Shown here: positions 45,839 to 52,964 of the stretch, in pieces | Layout: each line of letters begins with the position of its first letter | Position numbering within the stretch: position 1 is the stretch's first letter | NCBI RefSeq assembly: GCF_001641285.1 | Contig: NZ_CP014841.1 | Location: 1,054,001 to 1,118,000 of the forward strand | Source: Dyella thiooxydans | GTDB taxonomy: Bacteria > Pseudomonadota > Gammaproteobacteria > Xanthomonadales > Rhodanobacteraceae | Length of the DNA stretch: 64,000 bases | Direction of reading: 5' to 3' | Notes under the pieces: generated by a model | Seen by the model: only the letters and a program-made list of their open reading frames with translations | Told to the model about the DNA's origin: nothing | Databases searched by the model: none | Translations under genes and position numbers: made by a program

Positions 45839-46933
45839 ATGAATTCGCCGCACGAACTGGCCCTGCTGATCGACGCCCTGCGCGCGCTGCACGGCGAACC
45901 CCATCCACGCGCCGCGCTGGCCACGCTCACCCGTACGCGCGGCTCCACCTTCCGCCGGCCCGGCACGCACATGCTGGTGTTCGAGGACGGCCGGCTGGTC
46001 TGCGAGCTGTCCGGCGGCTGCCCGCAGCGCGACATCGAACGACAGGCCCGCGAAGCCATCGCCAGCGGCCAGCCTCGCCGGATCCGCTACAACAGCGAAT
46101 CCGGGCTGGATGTGCTGATCGAAATGGGCTGCGGTGGCGAACTGGACGTCCTCATCGAGCCGCTGCCGTCGCCGAGTGCCGTGGACTTCGCCGAGCCGCT
46201 GGCGCAATGCATGGCGTCGCGCGACGACGTCCGGCTGGCGACCCTGTTCGCCGTCGACGACGAGGTGATCGTTCCTCGGCGACTGCTCTGGAGCCACGCG
46301 CGGGTGTGCTTCGACGGCACGGACGACGCGGTCCTCGGCGAGGCCATGGCCGCCGCCTGTGCCGACTGGCCGGGACGCGGGGCCGGCACGCGGCAGCTGT
46401 CCTCGCCGCGGGGCACGCTCGACGTGCTGGTCGAGGCGATCGAGCCGCCGCACGCGCTGGTGGTGATCGGCAGCAGCGCCGCCGCGCGTGCCCTGCTCCC
46501 GGTGTCGACCGCGCTGGGATGGCGCACCACCCTGGTCGACAGCGATGCCGACCGGCTGCGCCGCCACGAACCGCTGCCGGAGCTGCGCACGATGTGCACG
46601 ACCCCGGAGCGGCTCCGCGACGCGCTGCCGCTGGACCGGCACACTTCGGTCGTGGTGATCACCCACAACCTCGAACAGGACATCGCCTGGCTGGCCGCGC
46701 TGCGCGATGCACCCGTCGCCTATGCCGGTGCACTGGGATCGCGCGAGCGCGTCGCCCGCATGCGGCATGCCCACGAGCTGGCCGGATTGCGCCTGCACGC
46801 GCCGGCCGGCCTGGACATCGGTTCGGAAACACCGGAGGAGATCGCGCTCGCGGTCGCGGCCGAGATCATGGCCGTGCTCAACGGACGCGGCGGCGGCCCA
46901 CTGCGCGACAACGACGGCGCCATCCACGGATGA
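45839..46933 (+). CDS. XdhC-family molybdenum enzyme maturation factor (PaoD-like)
   Basis: A 364-residue XdhC/CoxI protein: N-terminal XdhC_CoxI domain (TRTRGSTFRRPGTHMLV, LSGGCPQRDIE) and a C-terminal Rossmann-like XdhC_C domain (GWRTTLVDSDADRL, VVVITHNLEQDIAWL, YAGALGSRERVARM). Such factors bind and sulfurate the cofactor and insert it into the partner apo-enzyme; in E. coli this is PaoD for PaoABC. It starts 102 bp after paoC; its stop overlaps the next start (ATGA). Confidence 0.92.
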   Translation: MNSPHELALLIDALRALHGEPHPRAALATLTRTRGSTFRRPGTHMLVFEDGRLVCELSGGCPQRDIERQAREAIASGQPRRIRYNSESGLDVLIEMGCGGELDVLIEPLPSPSAVDFAEPLAQCMASRDDVRLATLFAVDDEVIVPRRLLWSHARVCFDGTDDAVLGEAMAAACADWPGRGAGTRQLSSPRGTLDVLVEAIEPPHALVVIGSSAAARALLPVSTALGWRTTLVDSDADRLRRHEPLPELRTMCTTPERLRDALPLDRHTSVVVITHNLEQDIAWLAALRDAPVAYAGALGSRERVARMRHAHELAGLRLHAPAGLDIGSETPEEIALAVAAEIMAVLNGRGGGPLRDNDGAIHG

Positions 46934-47562
46934 GCGCGGTCGCCCACCAACCGGTGATCCTGCTGCTGGCCGCCGGCGAAGGCGCCCGCTTCGGCGGCAT
47001 CAAGCAGCTCGCCCCGGTCGACGGCGAACCGATGATCCGCCGTTGCGCCCGCCAGGCGCTGGCCTGCGGCGTGCCGGTGCTGGCGCTGCTCGGTGCGCAC
47101 GCCGACGCGGTGGCGCCTGTGCTGGCCGACCTGCCGCTCGACGTGCACGTCCACCCGGGCTGGTCGCAGGGCATGGGCGACTCGCTGGCGGCCGGCGTGC
47201 GCGAGGTGCAGGCACGCCATCCGTGCACCAGCGGCGTATTGGTGACGCTGGCGGACCAGCCCCGGATCGGCCTGCGGTTGCTGCCCGCGCTGCTGCAGGC
47301 CCACGCCCGCTCGCCGCGGCGGATCATCGCCACCGCCCTCGACGGCCGCGCCGGACCGCCCGCCCTGTTCCCCCGCGACGACTTCGCCGCGCTCGCCGCG
47401 CTCACCGGCGCACACGGCGCCCGCGGACTGCTGCAGCGCGAGGCCGACCGCGTGACACGGCTCGACCCGCGCGACCACGACGCCGATCTGCTCGACATCG
47501 ACACGCCGGACGATCTGGTCCTGGCCACCCGCCCTTCCGCCAACGCGACCGCCCGCCCGTGA
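46930..47562 (+). CDS. mocA: Molybdenum cofactor cytidylyltransferase (MocA-like)
   Basis: A 210-residue nucleotidyltransferase with the glycosyltransferase-A fold and the CTP-binding loop LLLAAGEGARFGGIKQLAPV. GWSQGMGDSLAAGV and LADQPRI are the family's catalytic motifs (MocA/MobA-like). MocA adds CMP to Moco to give the cytosine dinucleotide form needed by PaoABC-type enzymes, exactly the enzyme encoded upstream. Overlaps its neighbours at both ends. Confidence 0.9.
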   Translation: MSAVAHQPVILLLAAGEGARFGGIKQLAPVDGEPMIRRCARQALACGVPVLALLGAHADAVAPVLADLPLDVHVHPGWSQGMGDSLAAGVREVQARHPCTSGVLVTLADQPRIGLRLLPALLQAHARSPRRIIATALDGRAGPPALFPRDDFAALAALTGAHGARGLLQREADRVTRLDPRDHDADLLDIDTPDDLVLATRPSANATARP

Positions 47563-48791
47563 ACGCCACCCCGACGCCGCCCACGCCCCGCCACTGGTTG
47601 AACCGCACCGTCGCCGGCGCCGGCCTCACCAGCGCGCTGGGCGATTTCTGCTACGAGACCACCACGGTGATCCTGCCCGGCTTCCTGGCCGTGCTCGGCA
47701 TCCCGGCCGCCGCGCTCGGGCTGATCGAGGGCGCCGCCGACGCGTTGGCCAGCTTCACCAAGATGGTGGCCGGGCATGTCGCCGATCGGCTCGGCCACCG
47801 CAAGGCGCTGGTGGTCGCCGGCTATGCGCTGACGCCGGCCGGCCAGGCGCTGATCGCGCTGGCGGCCGGGTGGCCGCTGCTGCTGGCCGGCCGGCTGCTT
47901 TCCTGGTTCGGCAAGGGGCTGCGCGGACCGCTGCGCGATGCCATCGTGGTGCAGGCGGTGAGCGAGACCACCCGCGGCCGCGCGTTCGGCTTCCATCGGG
48001 CTGCCGACACGCTGGGCGCGGTGGCCGGACCGCTGCTGGGCGTGGCCTTGCTCGGCTGGGCGCGCGGACTGAACGGTGTGGACGCGGCCTGGCCGTTCCG
48101 GCTGGTGCTGTGGCTGTCGCTGGTGCCCGGCGTGCTGGCGGCGCTGGCGTTCCTGCTGCTGGTGCGCGACCCGCGCGAGTCGCCGAACCCCGCCCTGCGC
48201 CTGATGCGCTCGCTGCGCGAGCTGCCGGCCAGTTTCAAGCGCTACCTCGGTGCGGTCGGGCTGTTCGGCATCGGCGACTTCTCGCACAGCCTGCTGATCC
48301 TCGCCGCCACCACCCTGCTGGCGCCTTCGCTGGGCGTGGTGCGCGCCGCGCAGGTGGCCGGCCTGCTTTACGTGGGGCGCAACGTGGTGCAGGTGCTCGC
48401 CTCGTTCCCGATCGGCGCGCTGGCCGACCGCATCGGCCACCGGCCGGTGCTGGTCGCCGGCTATGCGCTGGGCGCGCTGACCGCCGCGCTGATGGCGCTG
48501 GCGGTGCTGCGGCAGGTGCACAGCGTGGCCCTGCTCGCCGGGGTGTTCGTGGTGGCCGGGCTCTACACCGCGGTACAGGAGGCGCTGGAATCCACCGTCA
48601 CCGCGTCGATGGTGCCGGCCGAACGGCTGTCCACCAGCTACGGCGCGCTGGGCACGGTGAACGGCGTGGCCAAGTTCGTCTCCAGCGCCGCGGTGGGGCT
48701 GGCCTGGAGCCTGCACTCGCCCGCCGCCGGCTTCGCGCTGGCCGCCGGGCTGATGCTGGCCGGCACGCTGGCGATGTTGCGCGCACGCTGA
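47559..48791 (+). CDS. Major facilitator superfamily transporter
   Basis: A 410-residue, 12-helix MFS protein. GTG at 47559 overlaps the mocA stop (GTGA), so it is translated with the molybdenum operon. Motif-A loops appear as DRLGHRKALV and DRIGHRPVLV; RLLSWFGKGLRGPLRDAI resembles the uncharacterised YfkF/UMF-like group. Possible jobs are export of the carboxylate made by PaoABC or uptake of an aldehyde; nothing in the sequence decides. Confidence 0.88.
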   Translation: MNATPTPPTPRHWLNRTVAGAGLTSALGDFCYETTTVILPGFLAVLGIPAAALGLIEGAADALASFTKMVAGHVADRLGHRKALVVAGYALTPAGQALIALAAGWPLLLAGRLLSWFGKGLRGPLRDAIVVQAVSETTRGRAFGFHRAADTLGAVAGPLLGVALLGWARGLNGVDAAWPFRLVLWLSLVPGVLAALAFLLLVRDPRESPNPALRLMRSLRELPASFKRYLGAVGLFGIGDFSHSLLILAATTLLAPSLGVVRAAQVAGLLYVGRNVVQVLASFPIGALADRIGHRPVLVAGYALGALTAALMALAVLRQVHSVALLAGVFVVAGLYTAVQEALESTVTASMVPAERLSTSYGALGTVNGVAKFVSSAAVGLAWSLHSPAAGFALAAGLMLAGTLAMLRAR

Positions 48792-48820
48792 GCCGGGACG
48801 GTTGTCCGGCGGCGGGAATC

Positions 48821-48848
48821 GTCGTTATATAGCCAGGTTAATAACGAC
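48821..48848 (+). promoter_or_regulatory. ModE-like operator in front of modA
   Basis: GTCGTTAT (48821-48828) and ATAACGAC (48841-48848) are perfect inverted repeats with a 12-base AT-rich centre, resembling the ModE consensus (CGTTATAT-N-ATATAACG type). It ends 13 bp before the modA ATG, so molybdate-loaded ModE, encoded downstream, would block modABC transcription. Confidence 0.8.
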
Positions 48849-48861
48849 GTCCGGCATCGCC

Positions 48862-49620
48862 ATGCGCGCATTCCCTACCCGCCGCCTCACCGCCCTGCTG
48901 CTGGCGCTTGCCGCCCTCGGGACCGCCCACGCCGGCGACCTGGTGGTGTCGGCCGCCTCCAGCCTTACCAATGCCTTCCAGGCGGTCGCCAAAGGCTACG
49001 AGTCCGCGCATCCGGGCACCCACGTGGTGCTGAACTTCGCCTCCTCCGACACCTTGCTGCGGCAGATCCTCAATGGCGCGCCGGCCGACGTCTACGCCTC
49101 GGCCGACCAGGTGGCGATGGACCGCGCGCAATCGCAGGGCGCCATCGTGCCGGGCACCCGGATCGACTTTGCAGGCAACCAGCTGGTGGTGATCGTCCCC
49201 ACCGGAACGCGTACCCATCTCACCGCTCTCGCCGACCTGGCCGGGCCGGGATTCAAGCGCATCGCCTGGGGCAACCCGGCGTCGGTGCCGGTGGGCCGCT
49301 ACACGCAGCGCGTGCTGCACGATGCCGGCCTGAGCAGGCAGCTGGCGCCGCGGGCGGTGCTGGCGCAGAACGTGCGGCAATGCCTGGACTACGTCGAGCG
49401 CGACGAGGTCGATGCCGGCTTCGTCTACGCCACCGATGCCGCCATCGGCGGCAGCAAGGTGAAGCTGGCGCTGCGCCTGCCCTCGCCCACGCCGATCACC
49501 TACCCCATCGCCGTCGTCGCGCATTCGGCTCATGCGAGCGAGGCGCAGTCCTTCATCGATTTCGTGCGCTCGGCCGCCGGCCAGCAGGTAATGGCCCGCT
49601 TCGGCTTCCTGGCCCCCTGA
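48862..49620 (+). CDS. modA: Molybdate ABC transporter, periplasmic binding protein
   Basis: A 252-residue binding protein with a signal peptide (about 1-24, LAALGTAHAG). Oxyanion-binding family motifs: VVSAASSLTNAFQAVAKGYE, FASSDTLLRQI, PADVYASAD, and DAGFVYATDA late. First gene of modABC; the gap to modB is only 4 bp. Confidence 0.95.
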   Translation: MRAFPTRRLTALLLALAALGTAHAGDLVVSAASSLTNAFQAVAKGYESAHPGTHVVLNFASSDTLLRQILNGAPADVYASADQVAMDRAQSQGAIVPGTRIDFAGNQLVVIVPTGTRTHLTALADLAGPGFKRIAWGNPASVPVGRYTQRVLHDAGLSRQLAPRAVLAQNVRQCLDYVERDEVDAGFVYATDAAIGGSKVKLALRLPSPTPITYPIAVVAHSAHASEAQSFIDFVRSAAGQQVMARFGFLAP

Positions 49621-49624
49621 CGCC

Positions 49625-50302
49625 GTGCGGCCGGAGATCTGGCAGCCGCTGCTGCTGTCGCTGAAGGTCGCGCTGTGGGCGACCGGGATCAATCTCGTGC
49701 TCGGTGTCGCGGTGGCCTACGGATTGTCGCGCTGGCGCTCGCGGCTCAACGCCACCGTCGACGCCCTGCTGACCCTGCCGCTGGTGCTGCCACCGACCGT
49801 GCTGGGCTACTACCTGCTGGTGCTGCTGGGGCGACGCGGCCTGATCGGCGGCTGGCTCGACGACCTCGGCCTCAACCCCGTGTTCACCTGGCAGGGCGCG
49901 GTGATCGCCGCCACGCTGGCCGCCTTCCCGCTGGTGCAGAAGGCGGCGCGGGCCGCGTTCGAGGGCGTGGACGTGCAACTGGAGGACGCGGCGAAAGTGC
50001 TGGGCCTGAAGCCGCTGGCGATATTCGTGCGGGTGTCGCTGCCGCTGGCGATGCGCGGCATCGTGGCCGGCGCGCTGCTCGCCTTTGCCCGCGCGCTGGG
50101 CGAGTTCGGCGCCACGCTGATGATCGCCGGCAACCTGCCCGGCCGCACCCAGACGCTGTCGGTGGCGATCTATTCGGCGATCGAGGCCGGCGACGACGCT
50201 GGCGCCAACCTGCTGGTGCTGGTCGCCTCGCTCACCTGCGTGACGGCGCTGCTGCTCGCCAGCCGGCTGACCCGCGAGCGCACTCCGCGGGGGGCCGCCT
50301 GA
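49625..50302 (+). CDS. modB: Molybdate ABC transporter, permease
   Basis: A 225-residue permease beginning with GTG. Five or six helices and the EAA loop typical of importer permeases (EDAAKVLGLKPLAIFVRVSL); GEFGATLMIAGNLPGRTQTL is the ModB signature near the substrate gate. Stop overlaps the modC ATG by one base. Confidence 0.94.
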   Translation: MRPEIWQPLLLSLKVALWATGINLVLGVAVAYGLSRWRSRLNATVDALLTLPLVLPPTVLGYYLLVLLGRRGLIGGWLDDLGLNPVFTWQGAVIAATLAAFPLVQKAARAAFEGVDVQLEDAAKVLGLKPLAIFVRVSLPLAMRGIVAGALLAFARALGEFGATLMIAGNLPGRTQTLSVAIYSAIEAGDDAGANLLVLVASLTCVTALLLASRLTRERTPRGAA

Positions 50303-50982
50303 TGCGCCTGGACATCGCCATCCAGCGCCGGCTGGACGATCCGCAGCGCCCGTTCGCGCTCGACGTGGCGTTCCGTTCGGACGCCGGCCGGCTGGTGCTG
50401 TTCGGCCCGTCCGGCGCCGGCAAGAGCCTCACCCTGCGCGCCATCGCCGGCCTGCTGCGACCGGATCGCGGTCACGTCACCGTGGCCGGCCGCACCCTGT
50501 TCGACGATTTCCGCGGGGTCGACGTGCCGGCACGGGATCGCCAGGTCGGCTTCGTGTTCCAGGACTACGCGCTGTTCCCCCATCTGACGGTGGCGCAGAA
50601 CGTGGCGTTCGGTCTGCGCGTGGGCCTGCGCCAGCCGTCGCCGCGGCGCGTACCCGAAGCCGCGCGCCGCTGGCTGGAAGCGTTCGAGATCGACGGCCTC
50701 GCCGCGCGCTATCCCTCGCAGCTCTCCGGCGGCCAGCGCCAGCGTGTCGCACTGGCGCGCGCCCTGGCGCCGGAGCCGCGGCTGCTGTTGCTCGACGAGC
50801 CGTTTGCCGCACTGGACACCGCCCTGCGCGGCCGCCTGCGCGACAGCCTCGTCGCGCTGCAGGAACGGCTGGGGTTGCAGATGCTGATGATCACCCACGA
50901 CCCGGCCGACGTCGAAGCGGTGGCGCAGCAGGTGCTGGAGATCCGCGACGGGCGCATCCATCCCGGCCCGCGACCGGACTGA
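50302..50982 (+). CDS. modC: Molybdate ABC transporter, ATPase (short form)
   Basis: A 226-residue ATPase: Walker A GPSGAGKS, Q-loop FQDYALFP, signature LSGGQRQR, Walker B LLLLDEP and switch His in ITHD. E. coli ModC has about 350 residues with a C-terminal molybdate-binding MOP/TOBE domain; this one stops after the ATPase domain, so it lacks that trans-inhibition module. Ends 5 bp before the convergent modE stop. Confidence 0.93.
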   Translation: MRLDIAIQRRLDDPQRPFALDVAFRSDAGRLVLFGPSGAGKSLTLRAIAGLLRPDRGHVTVAGRTLFDDFRGVDVPARDRQVGFVFQDYALFPHLTVAQNVAFGLRVGLRQPSPRRVPEAARRWLEAFEIDGLAARYPSQLSGGQRQRVALARALAPEPRLLLLDEPFAALDTALRGRLRDSLVALQERLGLQMLMITHDPADVEAVAQQVLEIRDGRIHPGPRPD

Positions 50983-50987
50983 CGGAC

Positions 50988-51782
50988 TCAGCCGGTGGTA
51001 CCCAGCAGCACGCTGGATGCATCGATCACCGCGCACACGGGCCGTCCCTCGGCCAGCTGCAGCGCATCGATCCGCTCCCCCGGTGTCACCGCGACCAGCA
51101 CACCACCACCGTCCAGTTCGAGCCGCACCTCGGCATCCGCCGCATCGCGATGGATTGCCACGACGGTGCCGTCCAGCCGGTTGCCGTCGGCGGCGTCGTC
51201 ATCGACCGGGACCAGGATGACCGCCGAGGCCTTGATCAGGGCGATCGCCTCGACGCCCACGGCCAGCGCCAGTTCCTCCGTGCTCGCGCGGGTGATGGTC
51301 ACCCGCAGCGCCTGCCCGCCGGGCAGCCGCAGCTCGATCAGGTCATTGACCTCGCCGGGTGCGAGGGCGACGACGGTGCCGGCCAGCTGGTTGCGGGCGC
51401 TGGTGCGCAGGGCGAAGCGGCGCATGAGCCGGAGGTCGCGCGACGAGGCTTCGTCCAATGCGCCGAGCCGGGCCACGTAGCGCGCATGCTCGGCGGCCAC
51501 GGCACGGAAGGCATCGACCAGTCGTTGCCCACGCGCCGTGAGCGTGGTGCCGCCGCCGCGGCGACCGCCAGCGGCCCGCACCACCAGCGGCTCATCAGCG
51601 AGGTTGTTCATCGCATCGATGGCGTCCCAGGCGCCCTTGTAGCTCATGCCCACCAAACGGGCGGCCGCACTGATGCTGCCGGTCTCGCCGATCGCCGCCA
51701 GCAGCTCGATGCGCTCCGGTCCGCCGAGCGGGCGATCGCCCGCGTGCAGCGAGAGCGCGCCTTTGAATTCGAGCCTGGTCAT
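50988..51782 (-). CDS. modE: Molybdate-responsive regulator ModE
   Basis: A 264-residue ModE: N-terminal LysR-like winged helix (GSISAAARLVGMSYKGAWDA, about 30-55) and two tandem MOP/TOBE molybdate-binding modules (about 125-190 and 200-262; SARNQLAGTVVALAPGEVND, NRLDGTVVAIHRDAADAEV). With molybdate bound it represses mod genes and may activate molybdoenzyme genes. Convergent to modABC. Confidence 0.95.
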   Translation of the reverse strand: MTRLEFKGALSLHAGDRPLGGPERIELLAAIGETGSISAAARLVGMSYKGAWDAIDAMNNLADEPLVVRAAGGRRGGGTTLTARGQRLVDAFRAVAAEHARYVARLGALDEASSRDLRLMRRFALRTSARNQLAGTVVALAPGEVNDLIELRLPGGQALRVTITRASTEELALAVGVEAIALIKASAVILVPVDDDAADGNRLDGTVVAIHRDAADAEVRLELDGGGVLVAVTPGERIDALQLAEGRPVCAVIDASSVLLGTTG

Positions 51783-51854
51783 GCGTCCTCGTGTCGCCCG
51801 GCAATGCCCGATGCAGTCTAGCGGCAAGCCAGGCGTGCGCGTGGCTCGGCAAGG

Positions 51855-52889
51855 TCAGCCGGGAGCACGGATCGCGCGCGAGAAATCCTCGCCCGGGCCG
51901 ACCCGGTGGGCCTTGTCGGTGATGCGGGCACGGGCGCGCTGCGCGGCTTCCGGTTCGCGGGTGTCGATGGCATCGTGGTCGCGCAGGTAACCCTGCAGGT
52001 GCCCGGTGAGCAGCAGGCGGATGTCCATCGGCAGGCCGGGGTTGATCTGCCGCGCCATGCGGTACACCAGCGTGGTGCAGTTGGACGTCACGGTGTTGTA
52101 GAACGCCGGCCGTTCGGCCAGCCGGTTGGCGGCCTCGACGTAGGCGAGGAACAACTTGCGCATGGTCGGCCGCTCCAGCGTCATCGGATACAGGTAGTCG
52201 TCCTCGCCGCGCACGTTGGTGCGCACGCGCACGATGTCGTTTTCCTCGGCCGCCACCAGCACCGTCTCGAACTGCTTGAAGAAGCCGCCGATGCTGGAGA
52301 ACGCCTCGCCGCGCTTCTTGCGGATCTCCACCGAGAACACCACGTGGCGGCCGTCGTCGAAGCCGAACGAGATCATCGCGTGGGCGATCGCCCGACTGCC
52401 CCAGTACGACAGGATCGCGTCGGCCGACACCAGGTGGTCCAGGTCGTAGGTCTGCGTCTCCCAGCGCACGTCGTAGTCGTCGTCGCGGCGCCAGGTGAAG
52501 TCGCGCACGTTGGTGAGGGTGACCCGGTTGCCGTGCACTTCGCCGCGCATCAGCCGGGCGACGTCGTCGGCCCAGACGCGATCGTTGGAGGGACGGATCG
52601 AGCTCCACCAGGCCAGCAGCAGCGCGAAGCCCACCACGTACGCCGCCAACGGCCAGCCACTGCGCCGGACCACCGCCAGCGCGAACAGGCCGAGCACCAG
52701 CACCGACCACAGCGCGCTGCCCAGTCCCCGGACGATCCCGCCGCCCGGCAGGCGGTACCACAGTGCCAGCGTTCCCCAGGCACCACTGGCCAGCAACAGC
52801 AGCCCGGTGAGCACCGTCATCGTGACGTGCACGGCGCGGCGCAAGCGGGACGAACCTGCGGACGGCATCGGCGGCGACGATTCGATCAT
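51855..52889 (-). CDS. DUF4105 membrane protein
   Basis: A 344-residue inner membrane protein: three N-terminal helices (VHVTMTVLTGLLLLASGAW, LWSVLVLGLFALAVV, WPLAAYVVGFALLLAWW) and a large periplasmic DUF4105 (Lnb-like) domain with HAMISFGFDDG, YLYPMTLERP and the conserved Asn-Cys-Thr in TVTSNCTTLVYR. The Cys/His arrangement resembles a papain-like or N-acyltransferase active site; related domains act in lipoprotein modification (Lnb). The reaction here is unknown. Confidence 0.85.
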   Translation of the reverse strand: MIESSPPMPSAGSSRLRRAVHVTMTVLTGLLLLASGAWGTLALWYRLPGGGIVRGLGSALWSVLVLGLFALAVVRRSGWPLAAYVVGFALLLAWWSSIRPSNDRVWADDVARLMRGEVHGNRVTLTNVRDFTWRRDDDYDVRWETQTYDLDHLVSADAILSYWGSRAIAHAMISFGFDDGRHVVFSVEIRKKRGEAFSSIGGFFKQFETVLVAAEENDIVRVRTNVRGEDDYLYPMTLERPTMRKLFLAYVEAANRLAERPAFYNTVTSNCTTLVYRMARQINPGLPMDIRLLLTGHLQGYLRDHDAIDTREPEAAQRARARITDKAHRVGPGEDFSRAIRAPG

Positions 52890-52964
52890 GCAGGCAGTCT
52901 AGTGCCTGGCCGCTCGCGCCCGCGCAGACGATCGCCCCCGCGGGAAACCCGGCGGACGGACGGC

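Noticed and set aside
43187-46927. A 1246-codon open frame on the minus strand
   Set aside because: It runs antisense through paoB, paoC and xdhC, all of which have clear motifs; the shadow is due to GC-rich third positions.
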